Position numbers and translations under genes: made by a program | Origin: Deltaproteobacteria bacterium | Lineage (GTDB): Bacteria; Desulfobacterota_B; Binatia; Bin18 | Assembly (NCBI GenBank): GCA_012271025.1 | Contig: JAAXHF010000220.1 | Location: forward strand, 1 to 15,159 | Reading direction: 5' to 3' | DNA: 15,159 bases | Notes under the pieces: generated by a model | What the model saw: the letters and a program-made list of their open reading frames with translations, nothing else | Told to the model about the DNA's origin: nothing | Database searches by the model: none | Shown: piece by piece, positions 7,320-13,887 of the stretch | Numbering within the stretch: position 1 is the stretch's first letter | Layout: each line of letters begins with the position of its first letter

Positions 7320-7919
7320 ATGCCACAAGATCATGAAGCGGCCGGCCCGTTATGGCTCAGGCGAGGTCTGGCCGCGGTCACGGGCCTAGTGCTGACGCTG
7401 TTCCTCCTGTCTCCGGCCACGGGCCAGGCCGCCGACCTGTTTACGCCGGTCCCTGAGACGCCGTCGTCCCTTCCCGCCGACGCCCTGACGCTGCGCAGCC
7501 GGGCGGTGACCATCGACTTCACGCAACTCCAGCGCGCCCGGGCGGCCGTAGCGCCCTGGCAGACGTTGCGGGCCACCGCCGCTACCCCGCGTGCTGACGG
7601 TGGCCATGCCCTGTCCGAGTCGGACGCGACCCTGACCTTCAACCTGTTCGCCGACACCGTGGTCACGGCTCGCATAGAGCACACCGTCCCGACGTATTCG
7701 GGCGGCTATTCCGTGTCGGGCTCTCTGGTGGGCGAGCCGCTGAGCACCCTGACGCTGGTGGTCAACGGCAGGATCGTGGCCGGCACGGTACGGCGGTCGG
7801 GGGAGACGTATGACATTCGCTCGGTGGATGAGGGGCTGTATGCGATCAGCCAAGTGGCAGACTCTCTGCTCAACTGCGGGGTGGATGCGGTGCATGCCGA
7901 GGCCGGCCACCGGCATTGA
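7320..7919 (+). CDS. Secreted propeptide-like fragment of a reprolysin-type metalloprotease
   Basis: The 199-residue product starts with a clear Sec signal peptide (WLRRGLAAVTGLVLTLFLL, with likely cleavage after GQA near residue 37), followed by a beta-rich segment: RAVTIDFTQLQRARAA, ATLTFNLFADTVVTARIEHT, SGGYSVSGSLVGEPLSTLTL, VVNGRIVAGTVR and YDIRSVDEGLYAISQV. This resembles the region preceding the catalytic domain in bacterial M12-like secreted metalloproteases. The reading stops at TGA 7917-7919, five bases before the ATG of a catalytic-domain fragment in another frame, so the natural single chain is probably split. The lone Cys186 (LLNCGVD) could act like a cysteine switch, but that is speculation. 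The ATG at 7320 has an AGGAG site about ten bases upstream. The assignment is by pattern memory, not by a search. Confidence 0.6.
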   Translation: MPQDHEAAGPLWLRRGLAAVTGLVLTLFLLSPATGQAADLFTPVPETPSSLPADALTLRSRAVTIDFTQLQRARAAVAPWQTLRATAATPRADGGHALSESDATLTFNLFADTVVTARIEHTVPTYSGGYSVSGSLVGEPLSTLTLVVNGRIVAGTVRRSGETYDIRSVDEGLYAISQVADSLLNCGVDAVHAEAGHRH

Positions 7920-7923
7920 CACC

Positions 7924-8916
7924 ATGCCCCGGCCAGCGTCCCGGATTTCCTTTCCCTCCCTCCCGCGGCTGCTGTGCGCCGCACTGGCGCTCCTGCTGTC
8001 TTGGGGGCTCGTCCACGCGCAGTCGGAGTCGGAGATCGATATCCTCGTGGTCTACACCACGGCGGCCAAGGAGGCGGCCAAGGAGGCGGCGGGTGGCGAG
8101 GACATCATCGAGACGCGGATCGACCAGATGGTTGCCTCAGCCAATACGGCTTTCCGCGACAGTGGGGTGCACCTCCGGCTCCGGCTGGTACATGTTGAAG
8201 AGTTGGACTACGTTGAGCCCAGGGATTCTGACGACCTCGAGCGGCTCCAGAATGCTTCCGACGGGCACCTGGACGCGGTGCACGCCTTGCGCACCGCAGT
8301 GGGGGCGGACCTCGTTCATCTGATTGAGCGGTGGTGGTGGCGGCAGCCGCCCCCGCGACGACCACGGCAACACGACCGGGCGGGCGACCCGGATTCAGCC
8401 GGGCGGCCGCACCACCGGGGAGTTCCACACCACCCGCGATGTCGATTATTTCACCCTCATCGTACCCCGCGCCGGCGTGTTAGTGGTCGAGACGACCGGC
8501 TCGACCGCGACCCGGGGCACGGTGTGGCAGGCCGGCGCAGAGGTGGCTGGCGCCGACAGCGGCGGGGTGGGGCAGAACTTCCGGCTCACGACCCGCGTCG
8601 AGGCCGGGCCGGTGGTGATTGCCGTGCGGGGCAACGGGCGGCAGACCGGCCGCTATACCCTCCAGACCGCTCTGGTGGCCTTCTCTCTGGAGAACCCTCA
8701 GCCCCGCGTGTTTCAGAGCGGGCTGAGCCTCATCTCGGGCTGGGTGTGCGCAGGCGAAGGGGTGGCTATCGAGATCGAAAAGGCAACCGGAGAGGTCGTG
8801 GAGTTGGAGGCCGCGTATGGGACCGAACGGGCGGACACGGCCCCGGTCTGCGGCGACACCGACAACGGCTTTGGGCTGCTGGTCAACTGGAATCTGCTGG
8901 GCGACGGCACACATGA
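7924..8916 (+). pseudogene. Truncated reprolysin-like metalloprotease domain with its own signal peptide
   Basis: From the ATG at 7924 the reading has a signal-peptide-like start (LLCAALALLLSWGLVHAQ, residues about 16-33) and then EIDILVVYTTAAKEA, IIETRIDQMVASANTAFRDS, GVHLRLRLVHVEELDYVE and HLDAVHALRTAVGADLVHLI. These are the first strands and helices of an M12/reprolysin-type catalytic domain. Resemblance ends near residue 134 (position 8325), just before where the HExxHxxGxxH zinc site should follow; beyond that the frame gives Arg-rich, meaningless sequence to the stop at 8916. The ATG has no convincing Shine-Dalgarno and might depend on coupling to the preceding stop. A 12-bp tandem duplication (8061-8084) lies inside. 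The second signal peptide is odd, because in related proteins the propeptide and catalytic domain form one chain. Confidence 0.55.
8061..8084 (+). repeat. 12-bp tandem duplication inside the protease fragment
   Basis: GGCGGCCAAGGA occurs twice in direct tandem, followed by a partial third copy (GGCGGC). It encodes the repeated AAKE in TTAAKEAAKEAAGG. The change keeps frame and looks like a replication-slippage insertion. Confidence 0.7.
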
Positions 8917-9589
8917 GGTGGGGGTTCGGGTGGATGGCGTGGCGGTCGGTCGCTCCACCGTGGACGGGATTGAGGTGGGGCGCGCCTCGGTGACAGTAAC
9001 AACGCTGGGGGCGGAGTATCGCACGGGGCTTCAGGACCGCTTTGCGGTCGCGGACTTTCCCCGCACGGGCGAGAGTGTCCACCTCGTGTGGCAAGAGTCC
9101 CAGCAGAACTTCGTCCTGGCCCCGGCGGAGTTGGGAGCAGCCCCCGCGCCCACGCCGGGCCCCGGTACAATCGAGGGCGTGTTGGAGAACCCCCGCCCGG
9201 CCTCCTTTCAGAGTGGCATCGGCGTCATCTCGGGCTGGGTGTGCGAGGCCGACGAGGTAGTCATCGAGATCGACGGACACGTCTTCGCCGCCGCCGCCGG
9301 CACGGAGCGGGGCGACACACGGGACGTGTGTGGCGACGCGGATAACGGCTTCGGGGTGTTGGTGAACTGGGCCGAGTTCGGGGCGGGTACGCATGAGGTG
9401 GTGGCCTTGGTTGACGGGGTGGAGTTGAGCCGGGCGACGGTCACGGTGACGATGGTGGACGAGACGGAACCGTTCGTGCGGGGACTGGCGAAGCGGGCGG
9501 AGTTGGCGGGCTTTCCGACGCCGGACGAGACGGTGACCGTGGAGTGGCAGGAGAGTCAGCAGAACTTCGTCATCACCGGGGTGGACTGA
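8324..9589 (+). CDS. C-terminal part of the secreted protease: PPC-like region plus two 'SGWVC' Cys-pair domains
   Basis: The longest reading gives 421 residues. It opens at a TTG within a run of Gly codons (LSGGGGGSRPRDDHGN), so its first residues are probably a linker left by a deletion rather than a true start; an initiation site is not evident. Residues about 15-115 (TRIQPGGRTTGEFHTTRDVDYFTLIVPRAGVLVVET) look like a bacterial pre-peptidase C-terminal (PPC) beta-domain. Two related domains follow (about 123-265 and 287-418), each with LENP-P--FQSG, ISGWVC, GTER-DT--VCGD-DNGFG-LVNW and WQESQQNFV. Each has just two Cys (142/176 and 307/336), a likely disulfide. They are joined by a Pro/Ala linker (GAAPAPTPGPG). 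Such tails usually bind surfaces or substrates; no function is known to me for this domain. No signal peptide remains in this frame. Confidence 0.6.
   Translation: MSGGGGGSRPRDDHGNTTGRATRIQPGGRTTGEFHTTRDVDYFTLIVPRAGVLVVETTGSTATRGTVWQAGAEVAGADSGGVGQNFRLTTRVEAGPVVIAVRGNGRQTGRYTLQTALVAFSLENPQPRVFQSGLSLISGWVCAGEGVAIEIEKATGEVVELEAAYGTERADTAPVCGDTDNGFGLLVNWNLLGDGTHEVGVRVDGVAVGRSTVDGIEVGRASVTVTTLGAEYRTGLQDRFAVADFPRTGESVHLVWQESQQNFVLAPAELGAAPAPTPGPGTIEGVLENPRPASFQSGIGVISGWVCEADEVVIEIDGHVFAAAAGTERGDTRDVCGDADNGFGVLVNWAEFGAGTHEVVALVDGVELSRATVTVTMVDETEPFVRGLAKRAELAGFPTPDETVTVEWQESQQNFVITGVD
8690..9118 (+). repeat. First copy of the SGWVC domain repeat
   Basis: This encodes residues about 123-265 of the C-terminal piece. 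It carries an insertion of about 10-15 residues (GRSTVDGIEVGRAS region) relative to the second copy at 9182-9577. Both share the order FQSG, ISGWVC, VCGD, DNGFG, VNW, THEV, QESQQNFV. Confidence 0.75.
9182..9577 (+). repeat. Second copy of the SGWVC domain repeat
   Basis: This encodes residues about 287-418 and ends three codons before the stop. It keeps both Cys (307, 336), the DNGFG-LVNW core and the QESQQNFV end. The similarity at DNA level (for example ATCTCGGGCTGGGTGTGCG in both) points to a tandem duplication rather than distant relatives. Confidence 0.75.
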
Positions 9590-9652
9590 GGAGGAGCCCG
9601 GTATGCCCATGGCCAGGAACCTGTGCTCACCAGCTGTGCGGAGTCGCGGGGT

Positions 9653-9672
9653 TGGAGAGAACCCACCCCGCC
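9653..9672 (+). repeat. Right copy of the short repeat flanking the protease locus
   Basis: Matches 7264-7283 at 17 of 20 bases in the same orientation. It is followed by a CCGC/GCGG stem with a TCAC loop (near 9671-9682) and a CTCCCGGGAG palindrome just before the IS4-type element. The 118 bases from 9590 to 9707 hold no gene. Confidence 0.5.
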
Positions 9673-9707
9673 GCTCACGCGGCACCCCTCCCGGGAGGCT
9701 GACAAGG

Positions 9708-10967
9708 GTAGGTAAGCGTAGCGTCATGGTGGGCCATAGGTCACCTGGAGTTGGGGGGCCGGCTGAGGCCACGGCTCAGGCAGGAGCCACAAGCGGCGCC
9801 ACAGCCGGCCCTGGAGGAGTTGGCGGCCGAACCACTGCAAGCCTTGGCGGAAGACACTGAGGGGGCGGCGGCCGGGCGGCGGCGGGGCCCGCGGCGGCCG
9901 TAAGTGGGCGGGCGGTACGCCCTGTGTCTGGGCATCTTCACTGCGGGTGCCATAGGCCAGCACCCACAAGGTCGCCACCGCCAACACTAACCAGTGGCGA
10001 GCCGCGCGCGCGGGGTCGGTCCGGCGGGTGTGCTGCCATTGCCAGCCCACGCCTTTCAGAGCGCGAAAGCCGCATTCAATCCACATCCGTAAGCCGTACC
10101 AACACAGCCCCACCTGGGCCGGGGCGAGATCGGTGACGACCACCCACGGTTCCTGTTGCCCGGCCCCCCAGACCACCACGAGCGTGACCACCCGCTGGCG
10201 CTGGCGCTCCCGAAACAGCACCCCGCGCCCTACCCAGCCCTCCCCCGGGGCTCGGACCAAGGTCGCGGCTGGCTGGCGCGCGGCCCCGAAAGGTTGGAAG
10301 GCGCTCGCCTGGCGTACCCGCATCACCGGATGCCAGCCCCCGGCCCGAATCGTCCGCCACAGCCGGGGACTCCACAGCCCCCGATCAGCGAACACGACCA
10401 CCTGCATCTCCTTGGGAATGGCGGGGCGCAACTGGCGCAGTAAGCGCCCCGGGGGGCGGAGCCACGCCCCTGGCCGATTGGCCCGCAGGATATGCCACGC
10501 CACCGGCACCGCACTCCCGCGATACAAGACGCTGACCACTAACGCCGTGACGCGCTGCCCGTGCAAGGTCGCATCTATAGCCAAGGCTAACTCGCGCCCG
10601 TGCCACCACGCTAAGAGCCAGCCCAGCAACGGCGCGAAACATTGCTCGACCTCCACTTGCGGCTGACACGGGGCCGCTTTATCTGCCCCATCGTACAACC
10701 ATTCCCGGAGGTATTGGCGCACGGTATGGAAGCGGCCGACCGCCAATAACGCACTCACCACCGCGTTTTGACACGCGCTCTGGGCTAACACGGCCCCATA
10801 CACCCACAGCGCTAACCCCCGCCGCTGGGCCGGCCGTAAGACCGGCAAATACTGGGCAAGCTGCTCTTCCATCTGATAACATTCTCGTGGCAAGTGCATT
10901 GGCCTCCTCCGACACCATCCGAGTTTCAGCACTCCAAATGATGCCGGGGGACCTTGCGCTTGCCTAC
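9708..10967. mobile_element. IS4-family insertion sequence (about 1260 bp)
   Basis: The left end (9708-9725) reads GTAGGTAAGCGTAGCGTC and the right end read inward (10967-10950) gives GTAGGCAAGCGCAAGGTC: 14 of 18 positions match. A single transposase on the minus strand fills the element and its stop codon overlaps the left inverted repeat. I cannot see a matching target duplication: the left flank ends GACAAGG and the right flank begins TACTCCGG. Either the ends are slightly different from those given or the copy has been rearranged. Confidence 0.75.
9724..10899 (-). CDS. IS4-family DDE transposase
   Basis: The product has 391 residues from the ATG at 10899, which has a GGAGGAGG site just upstream; an in-frame upstream codon at 10932 is not preferred. 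The RNase H-like core has Asp109 in LALAIDATLHG, Asp172 in VVVFADRGLWS, and Glu275 in the segment YGLRMWIECGFRALK, which fits the IS4 signature Y-(2)-R-(3)-E-(6)-K exactly (Y268, R271, E275, K282). N-terminal helices (about 1-70) and an Arg/Pro-rich C-terminal tail (after about 320) flank it. The reading is unbroken, so this copy could be active. It lies within inverted repeats at 9708 and 10967. Confidence 0.88.
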   Translation of the reverse strand: MHLPRECYQMEEQLAQYLPVLRPAQRRGLALWVYGAVLAQSACQNAVVSALLAVGRFHTVRQYLREWLYDGADKAAPCQPQVEVEQCFAPLLGWLLAWWHGRELALAIDATLHGQRVTALVVSVLYRGSAVPVAWHILRANRPGAWLRPPGRLLRQLRPAIPKEMQVVVFADRGLWSPRLWRTIRAGGWHPVMRVRQASAFQPFGAARQPAATLVRAPGEGWVGRGVLFRERQRQRVVTLVVVWGAGQQEPWVVVTDLAPAQVGLCWYGLRMWIECGFRALKGVGWQWQHTRRTDPARAARHWLVLAVATLWVLAYGTRSEDAQTQGVPPAHLRPPRAPPPPGRRPLSVFRQGLQWFGRQLLQGRLWRRLWLLPEPWPQPAPQLQVTYGPP

Positions 10968-10986
10968 TACTCCGGCTTTTTACCTA

Positions 10987-11009
10987 CCCCTCTGAGCTCC
11001 GAGGAGGGG
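10987..11009. repeat. Stem-loop beside the IS4-type element
   Basis: CCCCTC at 10987-10992 pairs with GAGGGG at 11004-11009. The following GATGGGGGCAGGA resembles intergenic palindrome flanks, and CACCCCTCCCGGGAGG on the other side of the IS (9682-9698) has a similar look, so the IS may have landed in a palindromic repeat cluster. Confidence 0.4.
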
Positions 11010-11413
11010 ATGGGGGCAGGACTTTTGACGGATGCCACCCTGCCGTGAGAGAGGCCGGTTGATGGGTACCAGTGCGCCCTGGAGGCAATGCTCGGCTCAG
11101 CCATTTCCACTCTTCCCCGCTCCCCCTGCTACGCTGAGGCCATGCGGTATGCCCTTTTCGGTTCACCCGTTCCCACCTGCCGGGATTGTCCCGCCGACGT
11201 CGACCGTCGCTCCCTTGGCTGGCTCCCCTTTCACCCCCGACGGAAATATCGCAATTTTTCGCCCCAAGTCCCTGATTTTCAACGCATCATTTTGAGGGAG
11301 GGGGGCATAGGGTGCTTGCAGTAGCAAGCGCTGTGAGCACCGTACTGTCAACCGCAAGCAATGTACTTACGATTTTTGGTCATGTATGCGCAATTCCTAC
11401 AGCATCCAGGCCC

Positions 11414-11431
11414 CCGGCCTCGTCAGGCCGG
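11414..11431. repeat. REP-like palindrome downstream of the transporter gene
   Basis: CCGGCCT and AGGCCGG pair around CGTC. A neighbouring GTCCGGCATGACGAG extends the pattern and, read on the minus strand, the unit resembles common dispersed repeats of the GTCATGCCGGAC type. It lies about 60 bases after the atoE stop. There is no T-run, so terminator function is uncertain. Confidence 0.5.
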
Positions 11432-11488
11432 CTCCCGTCCGGCATGACGAGAGCGGCGTGGCTTCAACGTATCGTGAAACGCTCTCGG

Positions 11489-12859
11489 CTACAGCTGGAG
11501 CGGAATCAACAGCAGGGCCAGGACGTTGAACACCAGCATCAGGCCGGCAATGAGAAAGCAGTAGCCCATGATGTCGCCAAAGCGCAGGCCGGTGACGGTC
11601 AGGATGGGAATCGCCCAGAACGGCTGGATGAGATTGGTCGTCATATCGCCGTAGGCATAGCTCAGCGTCACGGTTGGAATCGACAGCCCCAGGGCGTGCC
11701 CGGCCGGCAGGAGGTAGGACGCCTCGACAATCCACTTTGAGCCGCCGGACGGAATAAAGTAGTTCAGCACCGCCGAGTAGGCATACACAATCAGCGGGAA
11801 GGCGCGCGGCGAGCTGGCGCTGACAAACAAGCCGGTCAGCGCCTGGCCCAGTTCGGTATACGCCATCAGACCGAAGATGCCGGCGTACAGGGGATACTGG
11901 ATCACAATCCCCCAGGTATTTTTGATCCCGTCCTCACACGCGGCCAGAAACGACTTGGGATACCAGTGCAGCAACAGGCCCAGGGCCATGAACAACAGGT
12001 TGTAATTATCAATCGTCCAGGCCCGGCCAAACCCCAGGCTGCCGATCTGCGAGGCCAGGTACAGCAGCATGGCCGCGCTGGCGATCAGCGACCAGCCCGG
12101 CCACCACTCCAGACGTTGGGCCGGAATCAGGCGTGACGGGCGGGTCTGGGCCACATGACCCGAGTCCAGCCGCCGGGCCTGGGCCTCGGAGACGCTAACC
12201 GCCTCGGCCGCCGGCGGCACCAGGGCGGCGACAATCAGGATGCCGGCCAGTCCGGCCAGCAGCGCATAGCCGAGATTGAACGACGCAAACAGGGTCTGGG
12301 TGATGGGCACGGTTTCGGTCAGCACGCCGGCCTGAATCAGAAAATTATCCGGCGTGGCAAGAATGAGCGGAGCCGAGCCGGACAGGCCGGTATGCCACAC
12401 CGTGCCGACCCCCAGGTAGGCACAGGTAACCAGTAAACGGAAATCGGTCCGTGGGTTGGCTCTGACGACAAAGGGCAGAAACGCGGCGGTCACGACCAGA
12501 CTGAAGGCCCAGTTGAGCCAGGCGGTGAAGGTTGAAAAGCACGCCATCAGGACAATTGCCTGACGGGGTCGAGCCGGATTGGGTCGGCCGGCCATCCACA
12601 CGAAGGCGCGTTTCAGTGGCGGAGAAACCGCACAGGCATAGGCCAGGACCATCATCAGGGTGAACTGCATGGCCAGGCTGAGCAAGGCCCACAACCCCTG
12701 ACCCCAAGCCTGCAGGGCGGTCGCCGGCGAGGCGCCCCCGACCGTCATCGCCAGGCCGGCGACGCACAGGCTCAGCATGACCGCAATCACCCACGAGTCA
12801 GGAATCCAGCGCTCCGTCCAGCGGGTCAAGGCCAATCCGGCCCGTGCCAGCACTCCCAT
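11489..12859 (-). CDS. atoE: AtoE-family short-chain fatty acid transporter
   Basis: The 456-residue product is an inner-membrane protein with many hydrophobic segments, of normal length for the AtoE/TIGR00366 family that takes up short-chain fatty acids such as acetoacetate and butyrate. Typical features are the opening LARAGLALTRWTERWIPDSW, the segment FSTFTAWLNWAFSLVVTAAF near 109-128, AYLGVGTVWHTGLSGSAPLI, the conserved NYFIPSGGSKWIVEASYLLP near 365-384, and the final AYGDMTTNLIQPFWAIPIL. The ATG at 12859 has an AGGGGAG site. It starts 59 bp after era on the same strand and may be read from the same transcript. Its product could supply substrates to acyl-CoA enzymes such as those at 2345-5971, but that is inference; no acyl-CoA transferase gene is next to it. 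Confidence 0.87.
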   Translation of the reverse strand: MGVLARAGLALTRWTERWIPDSWVIAVMLSLCVAGLAMTVGGASPATALQAWGQGLWALLSLAMQFTLMMVLAYACAVSPPLKRAFVWMAGRPNPARPRQAIVLMACFSTFTAWLNWAFSLVVTAAFLPFVVRANPRTDFRLLVTCAYLGVGTVWHTGLSGSAPLILATPDNFLIQAGVLTETVPITQTLFASFNLGYALLAGLAGILIVAALVPPAAEAVSVSEAQARRLDSGHVAQTRPSRLIPAQRLEWWPGWSLIASAAMLLYLASQIGSLGFGRAWTIDNYNLLFMALGLLLHWYPKSFLAACEDGIKNTWGIVIQYPLYAGIFGLMAYTELGQALTGLFVSASSPRAFPLIVYAYSAVLNYFIPSGGSKWIVEASYLLPAGHALGLSIPTVTLSYAYGDMTTNLIQPFWAIPILTVTGLRFGDIMGYCFLIAGLMLVFNVLALLLIPLQL

Positions 12860-12918
12860 GCGCTCTCCCCTTCGTCTGCCGACTCTCGGAATCCTCGATG
12901 CTGGGCCGCATGGCGCGG

Positions 12919-13851
12919 CTACGCGCGGCGGGTAGATACGTCGGACAGGCCCAACTCATGCAGCATGCCCGGCCGATTGGTCCAGCCCTTGGAGACTTTG
13001 ACGAACAGCTCCAGAAAGACCTTGCAGCCGAAAAAGGCTTCCAGCCGCCATCGGGCGGCCTGACCGATTTTCTTGAGCCGAGTGCCGCCTCTGCCGATCA
13101 CAATCGCCTTCTGCGAGGCGCGTTCGACGTGGATCGCAGCCCGAACAACGAGCAATGACTTGTCGGGCCGCTCGGTAAACTCTTCGATAACCGCTGCGGT
13201 GGCGTACGGAATTTCCTGTTGGGTGTTGAAAAAGAGCTGCTCGCGGATCATCTCCTGGGCCAGCATCCGCTCGCTCTGATCGGTCAGTTCATCGCTCGGA
13301 TACAGGGCCGGACCAACCGGTAAGGGTTGGAGCAGGGTGGACAGCAATTCGGCGGTATTCGTATCGTGCAAGGCGCTGACCGGAACGACTTCCCGGCCGG
13401 ACAACAGGCCGGCCAGGCGGTCCAGCACCGGCAGCAGGGCTGGGCGTGGGAGCAGATCGATCTTGTTGACCACCCCGATGACCGGCGTAGACAGGCCGCT
13501 GAGACGAGCGGCGATCTTTTCGTCGCCGTCCACAATACCGCGCTGGGCATCCACCAGGAACAGCACCGCATCGGTCTCTTGCAGCGCGCCCAAGGCCAGC
13601 TCAACCATGCGTCGATTGAGAAGCGAGCCGGCGTGACTATGGATGCCCGGCGTATCGACAAAGATCAGCTGGGCCTGGGAGAGCGTCTTGACCCCGATCA
13701 GCCGGGTCCGGGTCGTCTGCGGTTTGGGCGTGACAATGGCCAGCTTTTCTCCGACCAGGGTATTCAGCAGCGTTGACTTGCCGACATTCGGACGGCCGAT
13801 CAGGGCAATAAAACCGCACCGGTACTGGCCAGGGGACGCGGTGTCGCTCAC
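12919..13851 (-). CDS. era: GTPase Era (30S ribosome assembly factor)
   Basis: The 310-residue product has the full Era plan: a GTPase domain with G1 GRPNVGKS (19-26), switch KPQTTRTR (43-50), G3 DTPG (66-69), G4 NKID (129-132) and G5 SAL (159-161), then a C-terminal KH domain with VIGRGGTRLKKIGQAAR (251-267) and FFGCKVFLELFVKVSKGW. Era binds the 3' end of 16S rRNA and checks small-subunit maturation. The start is GTG at 13851, set by a GGAGGAG site seven bases upstream; no ATG is suitable. The tyrS stop lies 36 bp upstream, so the two are probably cotranscribed. The length is normal and nothing is missing. Confidence 0.96.
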   Translation of the reverse strand: MSDTASPGQYRCGFIALIGRPNVGKSTLLNTLVGEKLAIVTPKPQTTRTRLIGVKTLSQAQLIFVDTPGIHSHAGSLLNRRMVELALGALQETDAVLFLVDAQRGIVDGDEKIAARLSGLSTPVIGVVNKIDLLPRPALLPVLDRLAGLLSGREVVPVSALHDTNTAELLSTLLQPLPVGPALYPSDELTDQSERMLAQEMIREQLFFNTQQEIPYATAAVIEEFTERPDKSLLVVRAAIHVERASQKAIVIGRGGTRLKKIGQAARWRLEAFFGCKVFLELFVKVSKGWTNRPGMLHELGLSDVSTRRA

Positions 13852-13887
13852 GGGACAACTCCTCCGGTTCGGGTAGAACCGGGCAGA

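Larger units (their letters stand above)
7320..9589 (+). pseudogene. Decayed secreted metalloprotease locus in three frames
   Basis: Taken together, the three readings give, in order, a signal peptide and propeptide-like region (7320-7919), the start of a zinc-metalloprotease domain (7924 to about 8325), and a PPC-like region with two Cys-pair domains (about 8324-9589). Each piece ends or begins close to the next but in a different frame (third, first and second frame of the window). No HExxH motif is found in any of the three, so the part of the catalytic domain holding the zinc ligands is gone. This is best read as one ancestral gene broken by frameshift and internal deletion. The last piece, and the first, could still be made as separate proteins. 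Confidence 0.65.
10968..11488. other. 521-bp stretch without a convincing gene
   Basis: Between the IS4-type element and the atoE stop I see no gene I can support. It holds a CCCCTC/GAGGGG stem (10987-11009), a GCTTGC/GCAAGC stem with AGTA loop (11314-11329) inside a GGTGC/GCACC pair, and a CCGGCCT/AGGCCGG stem (11414-11431). Two overlapping short plus-strand readings and one minus-strand reading (11163-11357, 64 residues, ending GATVDVGGTIPAGGNG) have no ribosome-binding site I trust. The lower GC part near 11230-11300 and 11340-11400 differs from its surroundings. Confidence 0.5.

Noticed and set aside
8480..9772. 430-residue reading on the minus strand
   Set aside because: It is opposite the PPC/SGWVC coding region and runs into the IS end; its content is Arg/His/Pro-rich shadow sequence.
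6274..10967. Composite transposon carrying the protease locus
   Set aside because: The two bounding elements belong to different families with different ends, so they cannot move the segment together in the usual way.
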